A DNA stretch of 64,000 nucleotides from Tomocerus qinae (lineage: Eukaryota > Arthropoda > Collembola > Entomobryomorpha > Tomoceridae), in contig CM034548.1 in the NCBI GenBank assembly GCA_020055645.1, positions 37,502,296 to 37,566,295 of the forward strand, written 5' to 3'. Below, piece after piece: positions 51,764-62,601 of the stretch. A model generated the notes under the pieces. That model saw only the letters and a list, made by a program, of their open reading frames with translations. It ran no database searches and had not been told where the DNA came from. The position numbers and the translations under genes are program-made. How positions within the stretch are numbered: the first letter of the stretch is position 1; each line of letters starts with the position of its first letter.

Positions 51764-52304
51764 CTATATAATATGATATATTTATAAACATGAGTGACCA
51801 CAAATGAAAACCTCTGAATGAAGATGAAAATTGGTTTTATTTAAACGAAGAAAATTATCTGATAGAAAGACAAATATGTTTACCTCAATTAGGGAAGGTT
51901 CTTGGTCCAACCAGCGAGTTACCACATCTGCAGTGATGGTTGGGGCATCCAAAAATTTCACCACTCCATTAATCCAACTGTCACTTCCAGGAGCTCCATA
52001 TCCCAATGACTGATTTTCAAGAGTCTGCTTTGTGAAGAATTGTAGTTTCTGTCTTCGAATCCCCGACATTTTGGGACTGAAAAATTAATTTTTATCATAA
52101 TTAATTATTTCTAAAATAGACCATAGGCAACCAATGCTTAAGTATTGTATAATATCTATAAATAACTATAAATAGAAACCCAACAACTTACTTTGATTTC
52201 CGAACTCGTTTGCCAATATGCATTCCCAAGAATATTTTGCGCTTCAAGGATGTTGAGTCCGACTCCGAACCGGAATTGTTGATTCTGTTTAATACAGTCC
52301 TCAT
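51107..52304 (-). CDS. Unrecognised 320-residue protein, three exons
   Basis: Exons in reading order are 52304-52192, 52076-51884 and 51763-51107. Donors are GTAAGT and GTAAAC, acceptors ttcag and tatag; the 963 nt stay in one frame across both junctions, strong evidence of a real gene. Residues 1-40 are basic, with KRK and KRVRKS, suggesting a nuclear localisation signal. Residues about 60-102 (GYGAPGSDSWINGVVKFLDA, then VVTRWLDQEPSLIE) look like a compact conserved-type segment with several Trp. A Ser/Arg-rich stretch and Pro/Trp-rich sequence follow (PRYPASWYNFF, DYPDPWNTEDIWPEVEEE), then an acidic, Gln-rich region with a tandem QPLGPE(D/N)V repeat. The last 50 residues form a predicted amphipathic helix (LLRACLYNNNKVLAHEIIRN). 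There is no signal peptide or membrane segment. I do not recognise the family and give no function. Confidence 0.75.
51282..51345 (-). repeat. 27-nt in-frame tandem repeat inside the coding region
   Basis: Two near-identical 27-nt units (core tcagggcccaatggttg on the + strand, with acattt/acatct variants) encode the protein repeat QPLGPEDVN / QPLGPENVH. The unit is a multiple of three, so copy-number change would keep the frame. Confidence 0.7.
51884..52076 (-). CDS. Exon 2 of the unrecognised 320-residue gene
   Basis: Encodes residues 38-102, the best candidate for a folded core. Acceptor ttttcag; donor gtaaac. An internal ATG (Met at residue 41) is an alternative start if exon 1 is skipped. 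Confidence 0.7.
52192..52304 (-). CDS. Exon 1 of the unrecognised 320-residue gene
   Basis: Encodes residues 1-37 (MRTVLNRINNSGSESDSTSL and the basic KRK...KRVRK cluster), with a consensus donor GTAAGT. Its 5' side is bounded by an acceptor-like tttgtatacag about 40 bases upstream of the ATG, so a 5' UTR intron with donor GTAAGT or GTAAGG further upstream is likely. Confidence 0.65.
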
Positions 52305-52551
52305 TTTGGCAGCTCCAATAGGAAGTGAAGTTCAAGAAAATATTTCTGTATACAAAGAATAAAAAGTTATTTATTGCAAAAATTCGAAATTGTAACCAAC
52401 CTTACGAACGATGTTTTGGATGACTTACGATTTTCGTACTTAATTTCTTTTCACTAAGGGAATAGGCACCAGAACTGGGGAAAGACAATTAACTTTGTTC
52501 AGCTTTCAAAAAGCTACTGGTAGAAATATTTGGCAGAGCTCTTTTTGGATC

Positions 52552-52557
52552 GACTGA
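52552..52557 (-). promoter_or_regulatory. Candidate initiator of the minus-strand gene
   Basis: Reads TCAGTC on the minus strand, about 250 bases upstream of the ATG at 52304 and upstream of the inferred 5' UTR splice donors. It matches the arthropod initiator consensus; no TATA box was seen. Confidence 0.3.
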
Positions 52558-53693
52558 CTCGGAGAGCAGATTGAGAAAGAATGACCACTTAATTACTTTC
52601 TTCGAAGAAGGAAACCTCGGTTTGGTTACTGGCTATAAAACGATAGGTATAGAAATGTGAACAAAGGAAACATAGTAACTTTATGAAAAATGGGGGACTA
52701 CACTGGGTGGTGCATTGCACGGAGACAAAGGAGACCTCATGGCATCAAACACACCATAAAATGTAAATTAACTGCGCAGGAATTTATCTGTCGACCTTAA
52801 GTGGTATCGGTAGCCATGCTCCAATCTATTTTCTTTGTTCTTTCTTTACTTTTATGCAAATTTCCGATAACAACGCCCCTTGGGGTGGAAATTGAACAGG
52901 AATATTCCTGTACAATCCATTTGCATGTAGTAAATACCCTTATGTCTTTGTCTCCATTGTCTCCGCCATCGTGTATCATAGTGCCATCTTGTACCCTCTC
53001 CATCATCTGTGGTCACCATCTCTTCTTTGTTTAGCATTTGGCATGAAAATTTCGAAACCGTTTCTTCGACTTCGGATTTGCAGTTTGCAGATCTCTATGT
53101 GAATTTACAGTTTGCAACCGTGCTTGATAACCAATGCATTTGAATGAACTGGCTATCAAGAATCAAGAGAAAAGTACTTGGCCAATGAATCTTGCCCTCC
53201 AAATCTAAATCAAACCTCTGGTCAGATTAGCTGACAAAATCAAAATTAGCATCGACCTGTATGGAGTTTATCCTAAATAGTGAACCCAGCTAAGGGGCAA
53301 ACCTGGCACTTAAGAGAAATTAAGCAGGCTACCCATCACAGTAATATAAACAATACCGGGTCAATTGGAAAAGTTCCTAAACCAATATAATAACTGTAGA
53401 TCGTAGTGTCCAATACAGGGAATAATAAAAGACTTAACAAACACCCCAGAATATTCCCCTTTAAAATCAGAAAAATATGATTCCGGGATTTTGGAAAACG
53501 AATTGTCTTCTTTAGCTAATTATTTCCATTTAATCACCAATAATCATCTTATGTGAATTTGTATTACTAGCTGAATCCTAGCACATAAAGTGTGCTAGAA
53601 AATGTTGAAATCAGTAAATTTCTAGCGACTGCGCATAGAATTTCATAGACCGTTGTTTAGACTCAGTACTGATAGTCTAAGTCTAGTGCTTGC

Positions 53694-53741
53694 TCATTAA
53701 TTACAAAATATTACCCTTACTCATTAATTACAAAATATTAC
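53694..53741. repeat. 27-bp tandem duplication
   Basis: tcattaattacaaaatatta occurs at 53694 and again at 53721 (both copies run on to ...ttac), a tandem duplication with period 27. Simple local slippage is enough to explain it. Confidence 0.75.
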
Positions 53742-54205
53742 GGACAAATATACAAACCTTAATACAAGAATGGTGAAAGAATTTCATGCGCATGTCCCAC
53801 TTTACGTTTATTTAGAGTAAAGATGGGAGGAGGCGATGTCCAAAAGAGTTATAGCTATCATTTGTGCTACACTTGGGAGAGGGGGTTTTACATTACGTAA
53901 TATATGCTGGTTTCCTAGGCTCTCCTGCCAAGACATATATAGTCAGGTATTTTTACGATTATATTATAGAATGCATTGGATAAGTTCTTGCGCATTCTGG
54001 ATCATCCTACCGCACGTACATACATTCATCTCTATATAATAACGACCGTCGTAGATAAAGCAATAAAATTTACCAAATATATATGGAAGAACCATAAATT
54101 GTCAACACCTTTTAGGCAACCCTATATTATCAACACCATTTTAGGCGATTTTTCGTCAACACATTTTTGGCAACAAATAGTATTCTTTTTGTCAACACGT
54201 TATAA

Positions 54206-54232
54206 GTTATAAGGAAATGTTTTCCTTATAAC
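54206..54232. repeat. 12-bp perfect hairpin
   Basis: gttataaggaaa (54206-54217) and tttccttataac (54221-54232) pair perfectly around a 3-base loop. Confidence 0.75.
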
Positions 54233-54451
54233 CTTTTGACAGTAAGTCCTATACATTGTAGTGTTGTGACATTCCTCTCAATAACACCCTTCTAACTCCG
54301 TAGACCGTCTGGAGTCTAGTTGACGCAAAAAGGGGCGTCACAGTAAAGACTGGCTATAGCTTTAAATTATGTTGATTTATATTAAATTAGGTTCGTTAAA
54401 TCTGGGTTATACGTTAAATTATTTTTAGTTTCCCTTTGGATAGATGGGCCC

Positions 54452-54570
54452 ATTAAATACATCATGGATTACATAATAATATAGTTGTGCTCTTTTACCA
54501 CCTTTTTAGAGTGGAAGTAGTAAAAAGTGCTAAAAAAGCACAACTATATGTAATCCATGGTGTATTTAAT
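54452..54570. repeat. Foldback repeat with 40-46 bp arms
   Basis: Left arm 54452-54497 and right arm 54531-54570 are reverse complements with one mismatch, one 6-base insertion (aataat) and one extra base. The 33-base loop holds a smaller hairpin. A MITE-like or long-hairpin RNA structure. Confidence 0.75.
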
Positions 54571-54710
54571 AAACTGAACAAAAAGAACAAATAATTGACT
54601 CGACAGCCGGGCTGAACCGTTTTATAGTGCATGCGATTTTACCAGATAAATTGTAAGCAACCTATTCAAAATTCCTTGAAATACTTTTAGAAAGTCAGCC
54701 TGAAAGCCTG

Positions 54711-54930
54711 GGTATTACAGTATTCGTTTAAGTTTGGACAATAAGATTGACCGATAAGAAAAGATAATAGACGAGTTCGCGTTCAGTGAGCACGAACAAT
54801 AGATGAGTTCGCGCTTCAGTGAGAACCTTTGTTCGTGCTCACTGAAGCGCGAACTCGTCTATTATTTTTTCTTCTCGGTTTTATTATTCTTCAATCTTAT
54901 TTTTCAAACTTAAACAAATACTGTTATACC
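54711..54930. repeat. 220-bp foldback repeat with about 90-100 bp arms
   Basis: Left arm 54711-54798 pairs with right arm 54830-54930. The central 35 bases (atagacgagttcgcg...ttcagtgagcacgaaca) are almost perfect; outer parts are interrupted by a gap of about 13 bases. The 31-base loop contains a third, direct copy of the arm core (atagatgagttcgcgcttca), so the structure arose by at least two duplications. Confidence 0.8.
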
Positions 54931-56809
54931 TTATGTTGACAAAACAGGAAAAATGATTATGACAAAAAAGAAAAGCGTGTTGACAAAAAGTATTTTAGTG
55001 TTTACAATTTAAGTAGGAGTGATCGCAATCGAAAGCATGTATCCAGAATTTACCAAAAAAGACGATTTTTTTGTCAAAAAGGTTTTCGAGCTAATCGCGA
55101 ATATGTTTTAATTTTACCAATATATTTTGGTAGCCCTTGGTCAAATTCTTGGATAAGTGAAGTCTTCTTAGTGAATCGCATACGTATACAAGTATAAAAT
55201 GTATCTACGCGTAGTAGGCGTAGGGTGATTCCAAATACAAAATGCGCAACCGTTTATGCAATTCATACTACGAAAAACAATAAACTACACTCAGAGTGCT
55301 ATAATATTTTAGCTTATTTCGAAACTAAACTAAAAAGTGCTGACATGGAAATCTTTTGAAATTTAATTTATTTAATAGCATTACTATAGTGGCCTAGTGT
55401 AGATAAATAGGTAAACTTATTGCTGTATCTAAGACGGCCGTTGCATTATAATATAGAGAAAATATGTGTATTACAAATGCGCTATATTACATATTTCGAC
55501 GACAAACTTAAAACTTTGTTATTTTATTAGTCACGTATAGGTACGCATTTTATTGCTGTATCTGAATCCAGTTTTATAGAGGAGATATTACCATTCGCCG
55601 AATGATTCATATCGAATGGCATTCTGATTTTCTTTCTGAAGTATGCATGGATATAATCTACAGTATATTTTGCACTAGTTTAATAAAGGCTAATCTATAA
55701 CCAGCATAAAGTAACGCAGGTTAGGTGTAATATTAAATCTGGGTATCAAACCGTTGAATATTATATATAGCAAAAAGCTTTGCAAAGTAGAGCCAGACAG
55801 ACTCAAGAGCAGATCCAACTTGAGTATTAGAAAAGCAGACAAACTCTTCTATTCATGCTGTGTATCTTGAATCTTGACTTGACTACAGCTACTGCTCCAG
55901 TTGAGCCAGTCGCAGTCGAAGTCCATAAAGTTGTTTCTCGGGTTGAGTGAGGTTGAGTTGAATCTGTCTAGCTCATTCTCAGCTAAGCACTCAGCTGCTC
56001 AGCTTAATGTAATAAATAGTGCTAGATATTATTGTTGTTCGTTGGCAATTTTTTACTTATTATTGCATACATTTATCCTTGATTCGCCTTTCAATATTCT
56101 TTGTTGCCGATATTTACAACTTACAAGCGTAGTCCTACAGCCATCATCCTTAGTGACTACCTCGTCGTCCATTTTCCAATTCTCTCAAAAAATTATATTT
56201 TCTGTACGATAAACTACTGTTTGGAACCGGATTCTGGACGCAAATGAAATCAGCTGGGTTTTGTCCCGTTTTTCAACCATACAGTTGTCATTTCGTGACA
56301 CAGTAAGTCATTTTATTTCGTCTATTGCCATTCAACATTTTAAAAATTTTAAAACATCTGTTCAACCGTTTTATTCCTTTCACTTTGTGAGCAATGATTA
56401 TATTTAAATTCCAGTAACTATTGCAGTGTATCATAAACCATAAACGGTTTTACTATGCTTCACAAAGTATGCAGAATTATTTACAATTGCAAAAGTTGTC
56501 AAATTGGGTGGGTTAGTTAGTGCCGACATAAAAGGCCAAACTCAACCCTCTTTCATCTTTTGTCTTTCCAATTTTGGTTATTTAAGTTGGGTTGTTGGGA
56601 TCTAAAATGCTCTGTTTATTTGATTGCAGTGTTGAGACAGTTTGCTGTAAGGTTAGTAAAATAAGAAACGAGGAAGTGACTGCTTGACGTAGCAGAACTG
56701 CTTAATTGACATTAGAAAAGTTCCTATATGGTAAAAATAATTTTCGACGACAATGCCCTCTTCGTAGTCCTTGCCAAAAATCCTAGAAATTTACACAAAG
56801 TGCAACATT

Positions 56810-57004
56810 ATGTCAATAGCAAACATGTCGAATGCACTATTATTCAGAGGATCTTTCAATTCCGCCAAACTTCTTGGTGTCATAGCACATTATTCTTCAA
56901 CACCGAACCGTCTTGAATACAGCCACGACTCCAGTACGAGAGAAAGAAATCGAACAGTTACTGCCTACTACAATCAAAGTGCTATTGATGTTGCAGCTGC
57001 CAAA
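56810..57004 (+). CDS. BCKDK: BCKDK exon 1 (residues 1-65)
   Basis: Mitochondrial presequence and the family motif [20 protein letters not shown]. Donor gtaaga, phase 0. Confidence 0.93.
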
Positions 57005-60000
57005 GTAAGAAATTAATTTAGTTAATAAACCAATACTTTTCACGTTAAATCATTGTCAATGCCGTAATATATGGTAAAAGCATCATGTTGAAGGATTTTA
57101 GTAACAAAGGATGTGATGCATTGCAAGAGATTAAGAAAGCCTTGTTTATGTAGGCAAATTTTAGATATAGAAACTAGGAAGGTCAGGTTTAATAATGTCT
57201 CATTGCAACTTCTTATCATTGGAAAATAATACCCATTCCTTTCAAATATACAATGCCACTAAATGTTAAACATCCTAAACAAACGTTACTTTTGACATTT
57301 ACTGCATTCGACTAATTAAGCATCAGCATACATTTGTATAGTGTACAGGAGAAAAGAAACTTATTGCTATTAAAAGTTATTTTCTGCAAAACTTTTGGAT
57401 AATAGTCTTTATCTGGGAATTGTGGTTATGAAATCCAAAATAAATAGATTGATTTTTGTCTTGTCCTGTCAGTTTTGAAAGTAGTAAGGTGGTCATAGGT
57501 GAATAACTTTTGCAGTATTGAAGTATAGAGTTCAATCAAATATAGTACTAGGTAAGGCAAATATACCACAAGACGTGATAAAATGTGCAAAATATGTTTT
57601 GCACGTAGATTATTAGGCTGAGCGAGTGTCCTACTTTCTTAGTATTGATCTGCTGAAACGCTTTCACGTGAACACCATGTGCCATGAGCCTGGTCTTTAA
57701 CCTCTGCGTTCGCCAAATCTTTGTCTCCCTTTCTTCCAAATGGAAATAATACATTCACTCGCATGCATAGACTGAAGCAACAGGCTTACTTACACATCCT
57801 ACGTACATACAGACAGGCGTACAGACTTCATAGGCAGACTGCACACTGCTGCACTAAATCAGCACATGTATGCAAAACAGAATAACTATTCAAATAGAAG
57901 TATGATAACTGTCAATCTATAACTGTAACTGTACCTATATTTAATTACAATGTAACGATCTCCATATTGCATAGGTTTTGAGCATAAATTATTATATTAC
58001 TGTTGCTATATACATATATGCTTTATTTGGCTATATACAACATGTATGGTATTTATTTATAACTAGTAGCCCCCAGAGCATGACTCAATTTCGAAAGATA
58101 TGCAATGATCATGAGTATTGGACATACAAATATTTATTTGTTCCCGCTTTTCACCCTACCACACATAGTTACATACATAGATATATAGGCAGGTAAATTT
58201 ATTGCTCTATCTAAAACGGTGGTTATAAAATAGAATATTTAAAACGTTTAAAATTAGAAACTTTCAATGACGCAGTAACTTATTAATATGAACTACTTAA
58301 GCAAAATTAAAAGATTAATAATCTATAATCATTAACTTACTTCCTCTAAAAATGGTCTCATTCCCATCTCCCCAGTAAATCCACCTCATCTATATACATT
58401 ATACATAAACATTGCTCATTGTTCATCAATCTTAGGTTGGAATGTCATGTCTCCAGAAATTCTAGCAATTTGTTTCTAGATTGTAACTGCTCTATTTCCT
58501 GAGCTATTAGCGTAACTTGTTGGTTGGTACCCCTGTACATGTCTATATAAGATTCTGTAAGTTCCCAAATTCTCAGAATCTAGTAGTAGTGAATATTTGG
58601 CATTATAACTTATTACAACCTTGAATTCGGAATGTCATGTGGATGTAATGTATGTATAGATGTATAGGTTGAATGTTTCGATGGATATACTGAGTTATAA
58701 TTAATAGTACTAGGTACGTACTTCTCTTGAAAGTGTAACTAACAAGTAGACTTTAGATCTAGACTTTGACATGTCTCTAGTTTTCATTTCTGCAGTTTCT
58801 GGTCTAGCTAGGCTCGTATATTACTGACGTAAATATCGCAACTGTCAATATAATTATGTAATGTGTAACATTGTATTATGCTCTGTAGTCACTCACTATT
58901 TCCCTACTTTAGCCATGGTGGTTGCATGGCCACGCGTTACTGAACGGTGAAAGATGTTCAAATTTCAATACTGTTTACTCAATGAAGCATTAATGGCATA
59001 TTGTGTGGTATTGTGCTTTAAAATCCGGAGACTTTATTGTATTACATTATGGACAAGTATGATAGCATATTTTAGGATCTCATTTCAATACACGAAAAAA
59101 GAAAAGGTCGTGTTCTACATTTTTAGTAATGTATGCACAGCATGTTTCGGCCATTGTCTCGAATAATCGTATCTAGCCATGTAGATAATATGTATATGCT
59201 TATGTGTGTGATCGCACTGATATGCAATTCTCGAGGTTTTAATTAGCCGAGATTTTATATTACATTCGTATTTCGAAGTTTGTGGTTTTTTATTATTTTC
59301 CATATTGTTAGTAGCTAATCAAGGTTACCTAATAACAAATTTCATTGCAAATGCAATTGTACCAAAAGTACATTTGTACTATAGTGTTTGGTACTTCACT
59401 GGCATTGAATGTCATACTGACATCTTTTAATAGGAGAAATGTGAAACTATATTGTAATTGTCCTGAATTTGTGTATTGTGAATTGTTCTACGCCAGCTCA
59501 TGAAACTTTTCGTTTATACGATTAATGATGATGGTATAATAATTTATGGTTGATTATGTATGTAGCAATCCGTGCGGCTGACTCCTGCAACAATAATGTA
59601 CTCTGGGAAAAGTACTGACTCGAGTCATATACTGGTAAGCTGATGAACCATCAATGATTCACTTTGTTATTAGCTCATTATTAGTGCGATACAGAATCAA
59701 AAAATGAAACAACTATATGCCTAAGTAATAAATAATGACATTGGTCGTAATGAAATTGTTCCATCAAACATGTACCATCATCAGTGATATTATAGCTCTG
59801 AAAATATGTAACCTCTGGGGGCCCTGTAATAAAATATTTTAATAAATCGTTGTAGTGCTGTAAAAATTCAATGATACTTTCGTGAAATATTCCAATTTAA
59901 AATGCAATGCACGAAAATGTTTCTGCTCTGCTGAATACGATAATACATGATGATGGTGTCATGTTTGTAGCTATTTGTATATATGTCCTCGTTCTTGAGG

Positions 60001-62601
60001 CTTCGTAAACTTGAAACTTGGAAAGAAGGTCAGTGGGATATAGCTTTGAATTTTAAGTTTTGCCGTGAAAATAAAACCTTTCCATCTATTTTAAAGATTT
60101 TATCATTTTTTTCAAATTAAAGCAATCGATTTTTTTTTGTATTTATCCTATGAAATTTTCATTGAAGTTATTGATTTAAATGCTGCTCAAATTATTAGCT
60201 GGAATTTTTTTTTAAAGTAATTTTAAACTAAGTATGTGTAGGAAGATACTTAAAAATTATAAAGCGAGAATAGTTTGATGATTATCAACCCCGTTGCTAA
60301 ACCTGACCTGCAAAACAAATTTTGTTGTGGAGTTTGTTATTTGCACATTCTTATTTGAGTGAGTGTTGGGCTTTTCTACCGAATATCCAATGCCATTTTT
60401 GAATGTTCAGACATCTGCTGTGGCGCAAAATATCTGAGTATTGACATTAAATATGAACTGTCCCCACATGTTTTGTTGTTTTTGGAGTTTGGAAGAGAAT
60501 AAATTGTTTCACACACTTAACTGTTGGTTTCTTGTGTCACGGTTACATATGAAACAGAAAGAAATGTGAGATTAACATATTAACAATCCCAAGTTCAACA
60601 TTATGCAAGTAAAGGTGTGCAATATGTTTCATAGACGTAAGCAGTAGTAATTAAAAATTAATACCCATGATACATTTTTTATTTTTTCCAGAAAAGTGCA
60701 CAGTATCTTCAAAAGGAACTTCCCGTTCGCATTGCACATCGGATTGCCGGTTTTAGGACTTTGCCATTCATAGTTGGATGCAATCCAACCATACTGGCTG
60801 TTGTACGTACAATACAGATATACTTAACTGTCTAACTAATAATAATGTAGTTATTCATGTGAAAAATGTGTCTGCATACACTTGCCTTGCACATGAAGGA
60901 TTCTGATAAACGTCATATCCATGTCTGAAGCTCAAAAGAAGAACGTGGTAGAAAGCTGATACCTATTTTAATTTTGGACATTATCCAAAACTACACATGC
61001 TAAAAATTCTGTGCAGTTCAGAGTCCAATTTATTCATGTTAATGTTGTAAAATTTAAACAGGCGCATTATTGTCTTTCACTTTCAATTTCATATGGTAAT
61101 TTTCTGAAAGAAAAATACTTAATAAATGTAGTTAATTTTTGTAGTATATATTATGTATAAATGAACGAGTAGAAATCCTTTGATAGAAATGGTTATTGAA
61201 ATCTGGATCTAGTTAAAATTATTGAAATCTGTGCTGTGCTTGTTTAAAAATTGGTGTATTAATAGACCCAGTGAGTAATTATAGATGTACGTTCTATAGG
61301 GTATGCTTGCAGTAAATTAACTTATTTTATATTTTACAGCATGAGATGTACATTAAAGCATTCCACATCCTCAATGATTTCCCTCTTATCCAAGATATGA
61401 AAGAAGAAGCAGAATACAGTCAACTGTTGGAAAATCTTCTGGATGATTTTAAGCATGTTGTCACACAATTGGCAGAAGGGTTCAAGGCATGCCGTAAACA
61501 CATTAAGGTTACACAATTTTCCAATTTTAATATGTTCACTAAAATTAGGTCTTGGTGACAATGAGCCACTTGAGAAATGTTCCACTCATGCAATTTTGTG
61601 ATGCATTTTACAGCAGGATGATTTGGTGCGTCAATTTTTGGACCGGACCTTGACATCTCGTTTGGGACTACGCATGCTGGCAACCCACCATCTGGCATTA
61701 AGTGACGATAAAGTAATAGTTTATTCAATATATAACATTATTTGTGTATTGGCTACAAACTGAAGAAAGAGCAGTTAGGAAATGTACTTGAATGAAGCAT
61801 TAGATTTTGAACTTGAGACATAATATTATCTAGTCCCATATTATCTAGTCCCATAATATACCTGAGTCTAATTCCTAACATGGGGTTCTACTTAAATTGA
61901 ACGAATTGTTATTTCAGCCCAGTCATGTTGGAATTATCAACATAACTATGCGAGTAAAGGATGTGATTGAAAGATGGGCTGATTTTGTTACACGGCTTGC
62001 TCAAGACAAGTACGGAAAGGCTCCTCGTATTAAATTATCTGGACACATCAATGCAACTTTTCCATATATTCAACTTCCACTTGATTATATCTTTCCTGAA
62101 CTTCTCAAAAATGCAGTGAGAGCTACAATTGAAACTCATGGAGACCTAAACGAAAGTGCTTTGCCTCCCATACAAATAACCATTGCCAATAACGACATCG
62201 ATTTCATTATTAGGTTTGTGATAATTTATATTATACTTTTTATAATTAAGCCGACCGTCCTTCAAGATTATAACAGACTTATTTTATTTTTCAGGATTTC
62301 TGATCGAGGTGGTGGCATTCCCCATCATCTAATGCCAAAGATCATGGTTTACAGTTTCAGCACAGCTGATCTATCGGTGGAGTATAACATGGAGTCTGAC
62401 CTTTTCAGTAACATGGTAGAAACAGCGAATAGCACTACTTCGGGACCTATGCATGGCTATGGATTTGGGCTTCCAACCTCTCGTGCCTACGCTGAATATC
62501 TCGGCGGTGGACTCACAATTCAATCTCTTCAAGGAATTGGGACAGACATCTACCTTCGTTTAAAACACATTGATTCTAAGTCCGAATCTTTTAGGATTTA
62601 G
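56810..62601 (+). CDS. BCKDK: Branched-chain alpha-ketoacid dehydrogenase kinase, mitochondrial, seven exons
   Basis: This mitochondrial matrix kinase phosphorylates the E1-alpha subunit of the branched-chain alpha-ketoacid dehydrogenase complex, switching off oxidation of leucine, isoleucine and valine. Exons: 56810-57004, 59566-59634, 60692-60802, 61340-61507, 61614-61712, 61918-62213, 62295-62601. They total 1245 nt, 414 residues, against 412 for the human enzyme. Residues 1-32 (basic, no acidic residue, [18 protein letters not shown]) look like a matrix targeting sequence. Residues about 48-210 form the helical domain with [32 protein letters not shown] and [11 protein letters not shown]. 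The C-terminal GHKL ATPase-type domain has the N-box [11 protein letters not shown] (Asn279), G1 SDRGGGIP and G2 [20 protein letters not shown], ending KSESFRI as in other BCKDKs. PDK paralogues are excluded by the YNQSAID and ESFRI signatures. The start is the first ATG after an in-frame TAG at 56765; Met6 is an alternative. Confidence 0.97.
57005..59565 (+). other. BCKDK intron 1, 2.6 kb
   Basis: AT-rich intron; nothing recognisable inside. Confidence 0.75.
59566..59634 (+). CDS. BCKDK: BCKDK exon 2 (residues 66-88)
   Basis: Encodes [20 protein letters not shown], matching the VRLTPTMMLYAGRS stretch of the human enzyme. Acceptor tgtag, donor gtaagc, phase 0 both sides. Confidence 0.95.
59635..60691 (+). 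other. BCKDK intron 2, 1.1 kb
   Basis: AT-rich intron with several T-runs and A-runs; no feature recognised. Confidence 0.75.
60692..60802 (+). CDS. BCKDK: BCKDK exon 3 (residues 89-125)
   Basis: Encodes [20 protein letters not shown] and [11 protein letters not shown], the helical-domain core. Acceptor ttccag, donor gtacgt, phase 0. Confidence 0.97.
60803..61339 (+). other. BCKDK intron 3
   Basis: 537-nt AT-rich intron; nothing recognisable. Confidence 0.75.
61340..61507 (+). CDS. BCKDK: BCKDK exon 4 (residues 126-181)
   Basis: Encodes [15 protein letters not shown] and [20 protein letters not shown], matching the LLDDHKDVVTLLAEG helix of the family. Acceptor ttacag, donor gttaca, phase 0. 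Confidence 0.96.
61614..61712 (+). CDS. BCKDK: BCKDK exon 5 (residues 182-214)
   Basis: Encodes [20 protein letters not shown] and [12 protein letters not shown], the conserved helix that contacts the ATP-binding domain. The acceptor is a tandem cagcag (61611-61616); using the first one keeps the family length by including Gln182. Donor gtaata, phase 0. Confidence 0.96.
61823..61852 (+). repeat. 15-bp tandem duplication in BCKDK intron 5
   Basis: atattatctagtccc occurs twice head to tail, 65 bases before exon 6. Probably simple slippage, but close enough to the acceptor to touch the branch-point region. Confidence 0.75.
61918..62213 (+). CDS. BCKDK: BCKDK exon 6 (residues 215-313), N-box
   Basis: Encodes the start of the ATPase domain and the N-box [11 protein letters not shown], whose Asn279 coordinates the ATP magnesium. 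Acceptor tttcag; donor gtttgt splits Arg313 after two bases. Confidence 0.97.
62295..62601 (+). CDS. BCKDK: BCKDK exon 7 (residues 313-414), G-boxes and stop
   Basis: Encodes SDRGGGIP (G1), [20 protein letters not shown] (G2 and ATP lid) and [17 protein letters not shown], ending at TAG 62599-62601. Acceptor tttcag. Confidence 0.97.

Larger units (their letters stand above)
54071..55132. mobile_element. Cluster of nested inverted repeats, probable non-autonomous foldback element(s)
   Basis: Several inverted repeats share a common centre region. The outer pair is 54071-54086 with 55117-55132 (14 of 16 matching). Inside, four forward copies of (g)tcaacac at 54101, 54130, 54155 and 54191 face reverse-complement copies near 54935 and 54977; the extended segment 54176-54199 matches the complement of 54976-54997 almost exactly. 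Within lie three separate hairpins, listed individually. No transposase ORF is present and no target-site duplication was recognised. The arrangement suits a foldback/MITE-type DNA element, or several inserted into each other. Boundaries are inferred. Confidence 0.5.
52558..56809. other. Intergenic region between the minus-strand gene and BCKDK
   Basis: No gene can be supported. It contains a signal-peptide-like short frame at 52816-53034 (see findings), a 27-bp tandem duplication at 53694-53741 and a cluster of foldback repeats at about 54071-55132. The last few hundred bases before 56810 probably include the BCKDK promoter and 5' UTR, without a clear core-promoter motif. Confidence 0.6.

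Noticed and set aside
61897-62601. Single 234-codon frame covering the BCKDK C-terminus
   Set aside because: It reads through the in-frame 81-nt intron and starts inside intron 5; the spliced exons match the family far better. The open intron is kept as a finding.
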